DNA from: an uncultured Candidatus Melainabacteria bacterium | GTDB taxonomy: Bacteria > Cyanobacteriota > Vampirovibrionia > Gastranaerophilales > Gastranaerophilaceae | Direction of reading: 5' to 3' | Length of the DNA stretch: 64,000 nt | Assembly: GCA_934692295.1 (NCBI GenBank) | Contig: CAKUTL010000003.1 | Coordinates: 1 to 64,000 of the forward strand | Part shown: positions 8,419 to 17,930 of the stretch, piece after piece | Position numbering within the stretch: the stretch's first letter is position 1 | Layout: every line of letters starts with the position of its first letter | Position numbers and translations under genes: made by a program | The notes under the pieces: model-generated | The model's input: the letters and a program-made list of their open reading frames with translations, nothing else | Told to the model about the DNA's origin: nothing | Databases searched by the model: none

Positions 8419-9039
8419 TCAGATTTTATTTAAAATCAATCTTAAATCTTTTTCATCTATTATAATATTTGCAGCACTTTTGAGAATTGGTTTGGCACAA
8501 AACGCAACTCGAGTACCGGCATGTTTAAACATACTCAAATCATTTGCACCATCGCCGATTGCAATGGTATTTTCCGGAGTTACGTGCGTTATTTTTTGTA
8601 AGTTTTGAAGCATTTCACCCTTACTTGTATTGAACATCATCTCTCCCCCGACAAGACCTGTTAAAACTCCGTCTTTAGAATGCAAGGTATTTGAGAAATC
8701 ACCATCTAGTCCTAAGATAGGAGCAAAATAACTTGTTGCATTTTTAAATCCACCGGAAAAACAAACAACAGTATATCCAAGTTTTTTTAACTCTAAGATT
8801 GTTTCTTTTGCTCCGTTCATAATAGGTAAATTGTGACAAATTTTGTTAACTTTATCGACTTCAAGACCTTTCAGAAGGGAAACTCTTTGGGTTAAGCTTT
8901 CAAAAAAGTCTAATTCCCCTCTCATTGCACTATCTGTTATTTTTTTTATTTTTTCTCGAATTCCTAGTTCCTCTGCGAGAAATTCGATAGTTTCTCCGTC
9001 CATCAAAGTTGAATCAAAGTCGAATACTGCTAATTTCAA
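8419..9039 (-). CDS. serB: Phosphoserine phosphatase
   Basis: A 206-residue HAD phosphatase for the last step of serine synthesis. Motif I is FDFDST (nucleophile Asp), motif II CFSGGF, and motif III-IV GDGANDLSMF. The cap region is of the SerB type. The start is a TTG supported by AAGGAG about 8 nt upstream. It follows serA and a class V aminotransferase on the same strand, so the three phosphorylated-pathway steps sit together, although a 169-bp repeat-bearing gap separates it from serA. Confidence 0.93.
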   Translation of the reverse strand: MKLAVFDFDSTLMDGETIEFLAEELGIREKIKKITDSAMRGELDFFESLTQRVSLLKGLEVDKVNKICHNLPIMNGAKETILELKKLGYTVVCFSGGFKNATSYFAPILGLDGDFSNTLHSKDGVLTGLVGGEMMFNTSKGEMLQNLQKITHVTPENTIAIGDGANDLSMFKHAGTRVAFCAKPILKSAANIIIDEKDLRLILNKI

Positions 9040-9075
9040 ATTATTTGCTCCTTTTTATTATAATGAGTTCTAAAT

Positions 9076-9204
9076 CAACTCCTCTCGCTTGGAGAGGAAT
9101 TTTTATAGTTGGTACGTTTGGATAGAGATTCTTCGCTTCGCTCAGAATGACAATTTTCTATTCCCCACTGAAAGGGAAGGTCGGCGTTTTCACGCCGACA
9201 CCAC
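9076..9204. repeat. Repeat-rich spacer between serB and serA
   Basis: Contains a CCTCTC/GAGAGG hairpin (9081-9101), an inverted copy of the dispersed GAGCGAAGCG-type repeat (9121-9151), and a GC-rich hairpin GTCGGCGT-TTTC-ACGCCGAC (about 9180-9200) just past the serA stop. The last could terminate or attenuate serA transcription before serB. Confidence 0.6.
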
Positions 9205-9208
9205 TAAA

Positions 9209-10807
9209 TTATTCTTCCGCATTGAGGCTGACATATTTTGGATTATGAACACCATCAATTTTTTCAATTTCACAAAGCACATCATTTTGAACTTCTGTTC
9301 CTGTATTGATAACCATTATTGATTCTGTTTCATGTTTATCATTTTTTTGAACAACGTTCATTGAACCAATATTGATATTATTTTCACCAATTACCTGTGC
9401 AACTTTTGCAATCATAGACGGTTTATTTACGTGAGGAACAATCAGCATATGTCTTTGCGGACGGATACTTGTTTCATAATCATTGATTTTAACAATTCTT
9501 GGAATGTCTTTTGCCACTAATGCTCCAGAAACCGTTGTTGTTTCTTTATTTGTAACAAGTTTGATTGTGATAAGTCCTGCAAAATTACACTTTACATTAG
9601 ACCTTGTTGAAATAATGTCAATTCCTCTTTTCTTTGCTAAAATAGGAGCGTTTACATAATTCACGCCTACAAGGATTGATGATAAAGCCCCTTTCAATAC
9701 TGCAACTTCAAGAGGTTGAATATCGAGATTTGCTAAATCTCCTTGTGCTGTAATTTCAATTGATTTTATTGTACCTTCAGTAATTTGCATTGCAAGTTGT
9801 CCAGAATTTTCTGCAATTTGCATATAATCTTTTACTGGTTCAAGTTTGTCTGGACGTAAAGATGGAATGTTTACGGCTGAAGAAGCTGAACCTCCAGATA
9901 GAACTTGTTTAATTTGTTCTGCAACATCAATCGCTACACTCATTTGGGCTTCTTTTGTACTTGCTCCAAGGTGAGGAGTTAGTACGATGTTTCCCTTGCA
10001 ATGAATAAGTGGGCATTCTGTAATATTTGGTTCTTTTTCATAAACGTCAATTGCTGCGGATGCAACTTGTCCATTTTCTATTGCATCTTTCAAATCCGCT
10101 TCGTTAATAATTCCACCTCTTGCACAGTTAACAAGTCTAACTCCTTGTTTCATTTTTGCAATAGTGTCTTTATTTATAAGATTTACGGTTTCTTTAGTTT
10201 TTGGAACGTGAACGGTAATATAATCACATTTTCCCCAGAAATCATCTAAATTTTCAATATATTCTCCGCCCATTTTTTCGACAACTTCTTTTGATGTGTA
10301 TGGGTCAAAAACTACAATTTTCATCCCAAATGCAAGTGCAACTTCTGCAACGTGAGAACCAATTTTTCCTAGACCAATAATACCAAGAGTTTTTTTGTAT
10401 AATTCGCAACCTGTGAATTTACTTCTATCCCATTTGCCTTCTTTTGTTGAAGTTGCCGCAGGAACGATATTTCTAGACATCGCAAGCATCAAAGCTACAG
10501 TGTGTTCAGCAGCAGCCATTGTGTTTCCATCTGGAGAGTTAACTACGATGATACCTTTTTGAGTTGCTGCTTCAACATCAATGTTGTCAACTCCAACTCC
10601 TGCTCTGCCGATTATTTTTAAATTTGTTCCTGCTTCAATAATTTTTGCTGTAACTTTGGTTTGGCTTCTTACCATCATTGCATCGTATTGAGAAATAATT
10701 TTTACAAGTTCTTCCTCAGTCATTGTCGGTAAAAAATCTACTTGTGCGGTTTGTTCAATAATTCTGCCCGCGGTTTCGTTTATTTTATCTGTTACTAAAA
10801 CTTTCAT
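9209..10807 (-). CDS. serA: D-3-phosphoglycerate dehydrogenase
   Basis: A 532-residue long-form SerA that oxidises 3-phosphoglycerate to phosphohydroxypyruvate with NAD. The Rossmann motif is GLGKIGSHVA; the catalytic Arg is in NCARGG, Glu in YEKEP, and His in PHLGAST. Residues about 320-450 form the allosteric substrate-binding region, and about 455-532 an ACT domain, so feedback control by serine is likely. AGGAAG precedes the ATG. The gene is 15 bp downstream of the aminotransferase gene, fitting one operon. Confidence 0.97.
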   Translation of the reverse strand: MKVLVTDKINETAGRIIEQTAQVDFLPTMTEEELVKIISQYDAMMVRSQTKVTAKIIEAGTNLKIIGRAGVGVDNIDVEAATQKGIIVVNSPDGNTMAAAEHTVALMLAMSRNIVPAATSTKEGKWDRSKFTGCELYKKTLGIIGLGKIGSHVAEVALAFGMKIVVFDPYTSKEVVEKMGGEYIENLDDFWGKCDYITVHVPKTKETVNLINKDTIAKMKQGVRLVNCARGGIINEADLKDAIENGQVASAAIDVYEKEPNITECPLIHCKGNIVLTPHLGASTKEAQMSVAIDVAEQIKQVLSGGSASSAVNIPSLRPDKLEPVKDYMQIAENSGQLAMQITEGTIKSIEITAQGDLANLDIQPLEVAVLKGALSSILVGVNYVNAPILAKKRGIDIISTRSNVKCNFAGLITIKLVTNKETTTVSGALVAKDIPRIVKINDYETSIRPQRHMLIVPHVNKPSMIAKVAQVIGENNINIGSMNVVQKNDKHETESIMVINTGTEVQNDVLCEIEKIDGVHNPKYVSLNAEE

Positions 10808-10822
10808 TTATTCAATCTTCCT

Positions 10823-11974
10823 TTATTTCCCTAGTTCTTCAATAAGTGTTTGAACCCCTTTGCCAAGTTCAAATTTGTGTCCCAATTTTTTCAAAACGGC
10901 TTCCAAAGCTCCTACGGATGCGATTAAATCTCTTTCGCATACAAAGCCAAGAGTTCCCATTCTGAAAATCTTATCTTTTAGTTGATTTTGACCGTTTGCA
11001 ACAACAATATCAAAATCTTCCTTAAGATATTTTCTAATATCAGGTACGGAAATTCCTTCTGGCGGAAGAATAGAAGTTATTGAATAACTTGCGTTTTCGT
11101 CATTTTTAACCAATAAATCTAAGTTTATTGCTCTTAAGGCTTTTCTTAAAGCAAGTGCGTATTTTTTGTGACGAGCATTTACGTTTTCAATTCCTTCATC
11201 TTTAATCATCCTCAATGCAGTGTTTAATCCTGTAATTAGGTTTACTGCAGGAGTGAATGGAGTAGAATTTGCACGGGTCGATTTTCTATAAGCACCCCAA
11301 TCAAAGTAAAAACTTGGGTATTTGCATTCTTCGTAAACTTTCCATGCTCTTTCGTTTGCCGTAAGAAAAGCTAATCCTGGGGGAACCATAAATCCTTTTT
11401 GAGAACCAGAAACGAGAACATCTATTCCCCATTCATCTGGTTTGCAAGGCATAGCACATACACTCGTAACTCCATCAACAACAGATAATGCTCCGTGTTC
11501 TCTAATGATTGAGCAAAGTGTTTTTACATCATTTGCTGCACCAGTTGAAGTTTCGCTGTGTGTAAGAGTAACAAGTTTAATTTCCTTATTAACATCTTCT
11601 GCTAATTTTGCCTTCAACACTTCAGGGGCAATAACTTGTCCGGCTTCAACCTCGATTTTCTCGACAATTGCACCACGAGATTGTGCAATTTTTGCCCAGC
11701 GATTTCCAAAGTTTCCAATAACTAAGCATAAAACTTTGTCACCTTGGTTTATTAGATTTTCTAGTGCTGCACACATTGCACCAGTTCCGCTTGCAGTATA
11801 AATAAATACGTCATTTTGTGTTTGAAATACGTATTTTAAATTTGCATATACTTCTTCTAAGATGGAGGAGAATTCGGAGCTCCTATGACCTATTGGATGT
11901 CTTGCAATGTCTAGCATTACAGACTCTGGTACAGGTGTAGGACCTGGAATCATTAAAAAAGTTTTGTCTTTCAT
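10823..11974 (-). CDS. Class V aminotransferase, probably phosphoserine or serine-pyruvate type
   Basis: A 383-residue PLP enzyme. The N terminus MIPGPTPVPESV and the lysine motif SGSQKGF fit the alanine-glyoxylate/serine-pyruvate aminotransferase branch of class V. Because it is first in a run with serA and serB, and no other serC is seen, it may act as the phosphoserine aminotransferase; that assignment comes from context. AAAGGAGG stands 5 nt before the ATG. Confidence 0.9.
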   Translation of the reverse strand: MKDKTFLMIPGPTPVPESVMLDIARHPIGHRSSEFSSILEEVYANLKYVFQTQNDVFIYTASGTGAMCAALENLINQGDKVLCLVIGNFGNRWAKIAQSRGAIVEKIEVEAGQVIAPEVLKAKLAEDVNKEIKLVTLTHSETSTGAANDVKTLCSIIREHGALSVVDGVTSVCAMPCKPDEWGIDVLVSGSQKGFMVPPGLAFLTANERAWKVYEECKYPSFYFDWGAYRKSTRANSTPFTPAVNLITGLNTALRMIKDEGIENVNARHKKYALALRKALRAINLDLLVKNDENASYSITSILPPEGISVPDIRKYLKEDFDIVVANGQNQLKDKIFRMGTLGFVCERDLIASVGALEAVLKKLGHKFELGKGVQTLIEELGK

Positions 11975-12086
11975 TCATTTCCTCCTTTTTATTTTCTAAT
12001 ATATTTTCATGCTCTCCTCCGGCATGAAAAGTTTTTCACAAAAGTATATGTATTTTCTGTAATAAATTAAAATTAAGCCTTTTACT

Positions 12087-12121
12087 AAAAAAGACCCCCA
12101 GCCATTCTGGGAGTCTTTTTT
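12087..12121. terminator. Bidirectional-looking terminator after rpmE
   Basis: AAAAAAGAC...CAG pairs with CTG...GTCTTTTTT around a 5-nt loop with one mismatch. It lies directly past the rpmE stop. Confidence 0.75.
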
Positions 12122-12146
12122 AATCTCTTTTACATTGCGACAACGA

Positions 12147-12350
12147 TTAGTTTTTCTTTCCGTATCTTTTGTTGAATCTTTCAACTCTACCTTCTGAGTC
12201 AAGAATTTTCTGTTGTCCAGTGTAGAATGGGTGGCAATTGTTACAAATTTCAACTGTTAAACCTTCTACTACCGAGCCGGTTTCGATTTCGTTACCGCAA
12301 ACACATTTGATTGTTGTTTTCTTATAATCTGGATGGATTCCGTTTTTCAT
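12147..12350 (-). CDS. rpmE: 50S ribosomal protein L31
   Basis: A 67-residue L31 of the zinc-binding (C+) type, with KCVCG and CNNCHPFYTGQQK supplying cysteines. L31 bridges the ribosomal subunits; the HPFYTGQQ stretch is diagnostic. It is a single-gene unit with its own terminator. Zinc-type L31 can serve as a zinc store, but no Zur-like operator is apparent. Confidence 0.97.
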   Translation of the reverse strand: MKNGIHPDYKKTTIKCVCGNEIETGSVVEGLTVEICNNCHPFYTGQQKILDSEGRVERFNKRYGKKN

Positions 12351-12462
12351 TGTTACCTCTTTCCTTCAAGATTCCAAACTTGAATATTTATTTACATATC
12401 GACTATTGAAATTCTATAACACTAAATATCTAAAATCAAGTTATTTTTACAAATGTTTACCC

Positions 12463-12804
12463 CTACCATTTTTTGAAGATGAAAAACACAGCTAAAATAA
12501 TGAAACAAAACCCAACCAAGTAATTCCATTTAAACTGTTCTTTCAAATAAAATACCGAAAAGAAACTAAAAACGATTAAAGTAATAACTTCTTGAATGGT
12601 TTTTAATTGAGCGGCATTATAAACACCGTAACCAATTCTATTGGCGGGAACTTGGAAACAATATTCAAATAATGCGATACCCCAGCTTGCTAAAATTACT
12701 ATCCAGAGAGCTGATGAACGAAATTTTAAATGTCCATACCATGCGAAAGTCATAAAAATATTAGAAATAAGTAATAAAATTATAGGTGAAATTGCTCTAA
12801 TCAT
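12463..12804 (-). CDS. DUF486 family small membrane protein
   Basis: A 113-residue protein with four hydrophobic segments, matching the DUF486/DMT-like family (FMTFAWYGHLKF, EYCFQVPANRIGY and QLKTIQEVITL are conserved blocks). Members are thought to be half-size drug/metabolite-transporter-like proteins that dimerise; the substrate is unknown. It stands alone between rpmE and the tRNA cluster. Confidence 0.85.
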   Translation of the reverse strand: MIRAISPIILLLISNIFMTFAWYGHLKFRSSALWIVILASWGIALFEYCFQVPANRIGYGVYNAAQLKTIQEVITLIVFSFFSVFYLKEQFKWNYLVGFCFIILAVFFIFKKW

Positions 12805-12913
12805 TAGTCTAAAATCCTTTTGTTATCTATTTTCTGTCGATTTTTATTATAACTCAAAATAAACTGCTTGACAGTAAAATTTTTTTTGCATATAATAGTT
12901 CACATAAGCACTT

Positions 12914-12986
12914 GCCGGTATAGCTCAATTGGCAGAGCAACGGTTTTGTAAACCGTAGGTTGTAGGTTCGAGTCCCATTACCGGCT
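12914..12986 (+). tRNA. tRNA-Thr (TGT)
   Basis: Acceptor arms GCCGGTA/TACCGGC, D-arm GCTC...GAGC, anticodon loop TTTGTAA (anticodon TGT), T-loop TTCGAGT. One A-C mismatch is present in the T stem. CCA is not encoded. Confidence 0.92.
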
Positions 12987-13097
12987 TTTTTACTGAAAAA
13001 AGAGCGTATGCAAGTCTTGAAAAAGTAAAACGGACTTTGTAAAAAGAAAGTTGAAAACCGAAAGGTACTTGCCAATGACTCTCAGTAAAAAACTCAA

Positions 13098-13169
<72 letters not shown>

Positions 13170-13207
13170 ATTTTAATGCCCAAGACAAGCAAAATAAAAT
13201 TTAATAT

Positions 13208-13290
<83 letters not shown>

Positions 13291-13296
13291 AACTTT

Positions 13297-13323
13297 AATC
13301 CCTCTTTAGCCAGAGGGATTTTT
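13297..13323 (+). terminator. Terminator after the tRNA cluster
   Basis: AATCCCTCT (13297-13305) pairs with AGAGGGATT (13312-13320), followed by TTT. Confidence 0.75.
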
Positions 13324-13505
13324 AATATGTTTTCTATTTTATACATGTACAATTATCACTAGCATTTATATTCTGTCTATGTCTTGATATATTATAAATC
13401 CAAATTTTTATAGGCATATACTCCGACAAATCCCCATGTTGAAAATGAAATACATTTTTGGTATCATCAAGGCAGAAGAAAACAGATAAATTAAGAGGAA
13501 TAAAT

Positions 13506-14255
13506 ATGTCAGGACACTCAAAATGGGCAAATATTAAAAACAAAAAAGCCAAAACAGATTCACAAAAAGCCGTAGTATTTCAAAAATACTCAAGAGAACT
13601 TATCGTAGCAGCAAGACTTGGAGGTGCTGATCCTGCTGGTAATTTCCGTCTAAGAACAGCCATTGAAAAAGCAAAAGCTGCTGGACTTCCAAACGATAAT
13701 ATCAAAAGAGCTATTGATAAAGGAGCTGGAGCTGGTGCTGCTGACAACTACGAAGAATTAACTTATGAAGGATACGCAGCTGGTGGAGTTGCAGTTGTTT
13801 TAGAAGCAATGACAGATAACAGAAACAGAACAGCTGGAGATGTTAGAAGTATCTTTACAAAATTCAACGGAAACCTTGGTGAAACAAACTGCGTAAGCTG
13901 GATGTTTGATAGAAAAGGCAGCATTGAATTTGAAAATACTGTTGATTTTGACAAACTTTTTGAAGCTGCAATCAATCTTGATGCAGATGATGTTACCGAA
14001 GAAGAAGATTGTTACAAAGTTTTGACTTCTGTGGAAAATTTCCAAGCAGTAGTTGAAGGTCTTGAAGCTGAAGGATTTAAAAGCACAACCGCAGAATTGA
14101 CTAGAATTCCGCAAAACACAATCGAAATTACAGATGTTAAAACTGCAACTTCTGTAATGAGATTAATCGAAAGACTTGAAGAGTTGGACGATGTTCAAAA
14201 TGTGTACGCAAATTGCGACATTCCGGATGAAATTGCTGATCAAGTTGAGGTTTAA
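13506..14255 (+). CDS. yebC: YebC/PmpR family protein (TACO1-like)
   Basis: 249 residues from the ATG at 13506, which has GAGGAATAA before it and gives the family N terminus MSGHSKWANIKNKK; a longer frame from 13458 adds an unsupported tail. YebC proteins are described as transcriptional regulators and, for the TACO1 branch, as relieving ribosome stalling. GGAGPG-like loops are replaced by GAGAGAADNYEE. The diguanylate cyclase gene follows after 5 bp. Confidence 0.95.
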   Translation: MSGHSKWANIKNKKAKTDSQKAVVFQKYSRELIVAARLGGADPAGNFRLRTAIEKAKAAGLPNDNIKRAIDKGAGAGAADNYEELTYEGYAAGGVAVVLEAMTDNRNRTAGDVRSIFTKFNGNLGETNCVSWMFDRKGSIEFENTVDFDKLFEAAINLDADDVTEEEDCYKVLTSVENFQAVVEGLEAEGFKSTTAELTRIPQNTIEITDVKTATSVMRLIERLEELDDVQNVYANCDIPDEIADQVEV

Positions 14256-14260
14256 TAAGT

Positions 14261-15490
14261 TTGCTAAGTAATATAGAAAAACTTTCAAAAGTTCTTAATG
14301 AAAGCTACAGCGAAAAAACGCTGAATGCATCATTGGGAACTTTTTTTGCTCAAAACTTCGGGGTTAAAGGTTTTTCTATAAATACCGATAAAAATCCAAC
14401 TGAATGCGAATTTGAATATCCTGTATTCAAGCATAAAAAATGTATCGGATATTTAGAATTTTCAAAAAAAACAGTTGAACTGGAAAAATTTCTTGATATT
14501 ACTGCACCATTCATATCGCTGAAAATCCAAAACATTTTGCTTTCTGAAAAAATGCAAAAAGATATTGATTTTCACGACACAATGAAAAACATTGCGAAAA
14601 TCATAGAAACTCAGTATGAATTGAACTATGTTATTCCAATTGTGGGAGAAATGTTAGACAAGTTCTTCACTGATTATCTGATTTACATTTTTATCAGAGA
14701 TGAAAATGTTGGAGTAAACGCACTGGCTTGGCCTACCGCTTGCCACGATAGAAAAATTCTAGAAACTGTATCAAAAAACCATTCCAAAGAATTATCTGAA
14801 GACAAAAAGACATATTTAATTCCGCTAATGAGTGAATCAAAAAACGTAGGAACACTAGTTGCAAAAAGTACAAATGAAGAAATTACGCCAAAAGATAGAG
14901 AATATCTTCAACAACTTTCAAAACAAATCGCAACAACAATAAATAGAGCAAATGTTTATGCAGAAATATTAAAACACGCAACACTTGATGCTTTAACTGG
15001 TTTTTACAACCGCAGACAATTAGAAGAACGTTTGAAGCAAGAAGTATCAAATGCGAAACGTCAAAAAGCTCCTCTTTGCGGAATTATGACAGACATCGAC
15101 TTTTTCAAAAAAGTTAACGACACATACGGACACGCAGTCGGAGATTTAGTATTAAAGTCAATTGCAAAAATTATTAGAGGACAGTTAAGAGAATACGATA
15201 TTGCGGGAAGATATGGTGGAGAAGAATTTTCAATCCTCCTCCCATTCACCAAAATTAATGAAGCTCAAATGGTTGCTGAACGTTTGAGAAAAACAATTGA
15301 AAACAAAGTTATTGATATTTCAAAAGTAAATCCAGATAGCGAAACTAAAGAAATACAAGTTACATTAAGTCTTGGCATATACGAAATGCAAACTGGAGAT
15401 AATGACGAAGATTTATTGAAAAAAGCGGATAAAGCACTTTATCAGGCTAAAAATACCGGAAGGAATAAGGTTGTAGTAAACAATGACTAA
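14261..15490 (+). CDS. GAF-GGDEF diguanylate cyclase
   Basis: 409 residues from a TTG start with GAGG 10 nt upstream. Residues about 1-90 and 95-235 are GAF-like sensory regions without membrane segments, so the protein is cytosolic. The GGDEF domain has the intact signature GGEEF at 319-323, the metal-binding DIDFFKKVND, and an inhibitory-site RxxD (REYD) five residues before it. It should therefore make cyclic di-GMP and be product-inhibited. It lies between yebC and tsaE and overlaps tsaE by 8 bp, so it is translated in the same operon. Confidence 0.93.
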   Translation: MLSNIEKLSKVLNESYSEKTLNASLGTFFAQNFGVKGFSINTDKNPTECEFEYPVFKHKKCIGYLEFSKKTVELEKFLDITAPFISLKIQNILLSEKMQKDIDFHDTMKNIAKIIETQYELNYVIPIVGEMLDKFFTDYLIYIFIRDENVGVNALAWPTACHDRKILETVSKNHSKELSEDKKTYLIPLMSESKNVGTLVAKSTNEEITPKDREYLQQLSKQIATTINRANVYAEILKHATLDALTGFYNRRQLEERLKQEVSNAKRQKAPLCGIMTDIDFFKKVNDTYGHAVGDLVLKSIAKIIRGQLREYDIAGRYGGEEFSILLPFTKINEAQMVAERLRKTIENKVIDISKVNPDSETKEIQVTLSLGIYEMQTGDNDEDLLKKADKALYQAKNTGRNKVVVNND

Positions 15491-15956
15491 AACATACGAA
15501 AAAATATGTAAAAATTTAGAAGATACAAAAGAATTAGCAAAAAAATTCGCAAAACTTGTCGAAGATAAAGGATGTTTTGTTAATTTATACGGAGAAATCG
15601 GAGCAGGCAAAACCGCATTCGTAAAAGAAGTTGCTAAAGAAATCGGAATAGAAGAAAAGGTAACAAGCCCTACATTCGTAATTCTAAACGAATACCACGG
15701 CGGAAAACTGCCAATGTATCATTTTGATTTGTACAGACTAGAAAACGAAGGCGTCAAAACAATCATGGATGAACTTCGAGAATACTCAGAAGGAAAGCAA
15801 CTCACCTTTGTAGAATGGGCAGAATTCTCTCAAAATGAATTTCCATTCAACCACGTAAAAATAAATGTAACCTACGAAGATAATGATGATAGAAAATATA
15901 CCTTTACAGGTTATGGAAAAGATTGTATTGAAATTATTAAAGGATTAGAAAAGTGA
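15483..15956 (+). CDS. tsaE: tRNA threonylcarbamoyladenosine biosynthesis ATPase TsaE
   Basis: A 157-residue P-loop protein (GEIGAGKTAF) with the family blocks VTSPTFVILNEY and HFDLYRL and the late FVEWAE. It energises the TsaB-TsaD complex that forms t6A37 on ANN-decoding tRNAs, fittingly close to two threonine tRNA genes. It overlaps the upstream cyclase gene and, through GTGA, the downstream tsaB start. Confidence 0.96.
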   Translation: MTKTYEKICKNLEDTKELAKKFAKLVEDKGCFVNLYGEIGAGKTAFVKEVAKEIGIEEKVTSPTFVILNEYHGGKLPMYHFDLYRLENEGVKTIMDELREYSEGKQLTFVEWAEFSQNEFPFNHVKINVTYEDNDDRKYTFTGYGKDCIEIIKGLEK

Positions 15957-16570
15957 AGATTTTAGTTTTTGATACCTGCTTAGACAAAATGTACGTTACA
16001 CTATCAGAAGATGACAAAATTTTATCATCTGAAATTGTGACAAATAAAGATAATAAATACCATTCAGCATTCTTAATTTCAACAATCAAGGATGTATTAA
16101 AAAAGAACAACTTATCACCTAAAGACATTGATGCCATAGGTACAAATATCGGACCTGGAAGTTTTACAGGGATAAGAGCTTGTACAACTGTTGCAAGAAT
16201 GATAGCACAACAATTGAACTTGCCAGCTGTCGGAGTTTCATCACTTGAAATCTTGTCAAAAATAAACCCAACTGACAAACCAACAATGGTTGCTCTTGAT
16301 GCAAGAAAAAATAGTGCATATCTTTATTGTGATGAAGAAGTTAAAGGTGCAATCCAATTAGACGAGATTAAAAAGCAATTAGAAAAAGCTGATTATTATT
16401 TAATTACAGATGATAAAATGCAAAAAGAACTTGGCGGAACATCTTACCAACAAGGAGAATATCCGCTTGGTGATATTTTGGCAAAACTTGCATATGAAAA
16501 GCTAAAAAGTTCATCTGCAAAATGGCAAGAACTTAAACCTTTATACATTCAACCTCCACCAATGGGCTAA
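15953..16570 (+). CDS. tsaB: tRNA threonylcarbamoyladenosine biosynthesis protein TsaB
   Basis: A 205-residue ASKHA-fold protein from a GTG start overlapping the tsaE stop. The N terminus KILVFDTCLDKMYVTL and the block GPGSFTGIRACTTVARMIA are diagnostic. TsaB is the non-catalytic scaffold partner of TsaD, which is not in this window. Confidence 0.95.
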   Translation: MKILVFDTCLDKMYVTLSEDDKILSSEIVTNKDNKYHSAFLISTIKDVLKKNNLSPKDIDAIGTNIGPGSFTGIRACTTVARMIAQQLNLPAVGVSSLEILSKINPTDKPTMVALDARKNSAYLYCDEEVKGAIQLDEIKKQLEKADYYLITDDKMQKELGGTSYQQGEYPLGDILAKLAYEKLKSSSAKWQELKPLYIQPPPMG

Positions 16571-16669
16571 AAAATAGCATAGGCACTTGCAAAAATCTGA
16601 AAATAGTGTACAATAAAGGGATGGTTGTAAATAAAATATAGCCAGAAGTACACAATCAGGAGAAAAACA

Positions 16670-16957
16670 ATGTACGAAGATGAAAAATTAGTATGTGAAG
16701 ACTGCGGAAAAGAATTTGTCTTTACAGCCGGCGAACAAGAATTTTATGCAGAAAAAGGTCTCGTTAACAAACCAAAAAGATGTCCGGAATGCAGATCAGC
16801 TCGCAGAAAAAACAACAGAAAAAACAGAAGAATGTATGATGCTGTTTGTTCAAAATGTGGAGCTCAAACTCAAGTTCCTTTCAAACCGGTTCCGGGAAGA
16901 GAAGTATTTTGTAAAGAATGTTTTCAAAAACTTTCCTCTGAAAATCAGGAAGGTTAA
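16670..16957 (+). CDS. Small zinc-ribbon protein
   Basis: A 95-residue protein with four CxxC knuckles: CEDC and CPEC around FVFTAGEQEFYAEKGLVNKP, then CSKC and CKEC. The first half matches the probable zinc-ribbon family common in Gram-positives, cyanobacteria and Melainabacteria, the second the associated CxxC domain; between them is a very basic RRKNNRKNRR stretch suggesting nucleic-acid contact. AGGAG precedes the ATG. Its function is unknown. Confidence 0.85.
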   Translation: MYEDEKLVCEDCGKEFVFTAGEQEFYAEKGLVNKPKRCPECRSARRKNNRKNRRMYDAVCSKCGAQTQVPFKPVPGREVFCKECFQKLSSENQEG

Positions 16958-16982
16958 TATATAAAAAGATTTTAACCACATC

Positions 16983-17012
16983 AACGGAAGAGCCAAACGC
17001 TCTTCCGTTTTT
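16983..17012 (+). terminator. Terminator of the zinc-ribbon gene
   Basis: AACGGAAGAG (16983-16992) pairs with CTCTTCCGTT (17000-17009), followed by TTT. Confidence 0.8.
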
Positions 17013-17016
17013 GCTA

Positions 17017-17325
17017 TCATATCATTATACAATTATTCAAATATTCAATCGTACTGATTTTTTCATCATACAAATATTTAATGAAATTCAAATACGAACT
17101 ATCACGAGAAGAAATAACCAGATTTATTTCAAACCCCTCGGTGCAAAACGGTTCGTAATCATAAACAACATAACTGTTATACTTACTTTTCCATTCCTTG
17201 CGTTCAATACGGCTGTTATTTTCTTCGATAACATCTTCTAGCCACGCAAGTATATTCTGGTCAACATTTTTCATTTCCAAACGATTGTACCTACCGCAAT
17301 CATTACAACTATTACCAATAAACAT
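17017..17325 (-). CDS. Orphan protein (102 aa)
   Basis: A 102-residue acidic protein starting MFIGNSCNDCGRYNR, with GGGAG before the ATG. One CxxC pair near the start could hold a metal with later residues, but no second pair exists. There is no signal peptide. It converges on the zinc-ribbon gene. I do not recognise the family. Confidence 0.6.
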   Translation of the reverse strand: MFIGNSCNDCGRYNRLEMKNVDQNILAWLEDVIEENNSRIERKEWKSKYNSYVVYDYEPFCTEGFEINLVISSRDSSYLNFIKYLYDEKISTIEYLNNCIMI

Positions 17326-17472
17326 ACTATTTTACTCCCTACAAATCTGTATATAGAAATTTTACTAACATTATCAAAAAATATAATCGCCAAAATGTAT
17401 AAAAAATAATTAAACTAATTGCTTATTTAAAAAGTATATACTTAATATATCGTTACAATGAAAGAATTTTTG

Positions 17473-17503
17473 TCAATTTATGTTATAAAAAAAACTTTAT
17501 ATA
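17473..17503 (+). promoter_or_regulatory. TCAATT-N17-TTTATATA motif, copy 2
   Basis: TCAATT (17473-17478), exactly 17 nt, then TTTATATA (17496-17503). It differs from the other copies only in the first base of the upstream box and sits 28 bp before the start of the Gly/Met-rich gene. Confidence 0.55.
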
Positions 17504-17531
17504 AATAAGAGTACTAACCTGAGAGGATTTT

Positions 17532-17930
17532 ATGAGCTTTGCAAGCACAATGAACATATTGAGCAACATCAATTGTTTCTTGAGTTCGGGAGTAACATAC
17601 TTAGAACAACGGAGACATGGGGTCGATGCCGGAACAGCAACATTCGGGTTGTTTAACAATATTGGAAATGGAATGGCTAGAAATGCGATTGCTTATGATA
17701 TGGCTAAATGCGGTAATCCTATTGGATATGATATAAATTTAGCATACGGGTACGGAAACCCTGTCGCAAATACTTGTGCGACAATGGGTTTAATGACGGC
17801 TTGCTCACCTTGGATGTTCTTCAATTCTCCATTTTGCGGAATAACTCCTTGTTATGGTATGGGAATGCCTTATGCAGGAGGGTTTAACATGGGATTTGGA
17901 TACGGATACAACCCTGGATTTTTCTGTTAA
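17532..17930 (+). CDS. Gly/Met/Cys-rich orphan protein, motif-regulon member
   Basis: A 132-residue protein with GAGAGG before the ATG. After a short helical N terminus it becomes rich in Gly, Met, Tyr, Asn and Cys (AYGYGNP, GYGYNPGFFC at the end). There is no classical signal peptide or charged surface. The composition suggests a structural or self-assembling protein, but I do not recognise it. Its last 4 bp overlap the end of the converging O-antigen-ligase-like gene. Confidence 0.7.
   Translation: MSFASTMNILSNINCFLSSGVTYLEQRRHGVDAGTATFGLFNNIGNGMARNAIAYDMAKCGNPIGYDINLAYGYGNPVANTCATMGLMTACSPWMFFNSPFCGITPCYGMGMPYAGGFNMGFGYGYNPGFFC

Noticed and set aside
11996..12253. 85-residue minus-strand frame
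   Set aside because: It overlaps rpmE in another frame and crosses its terminator.
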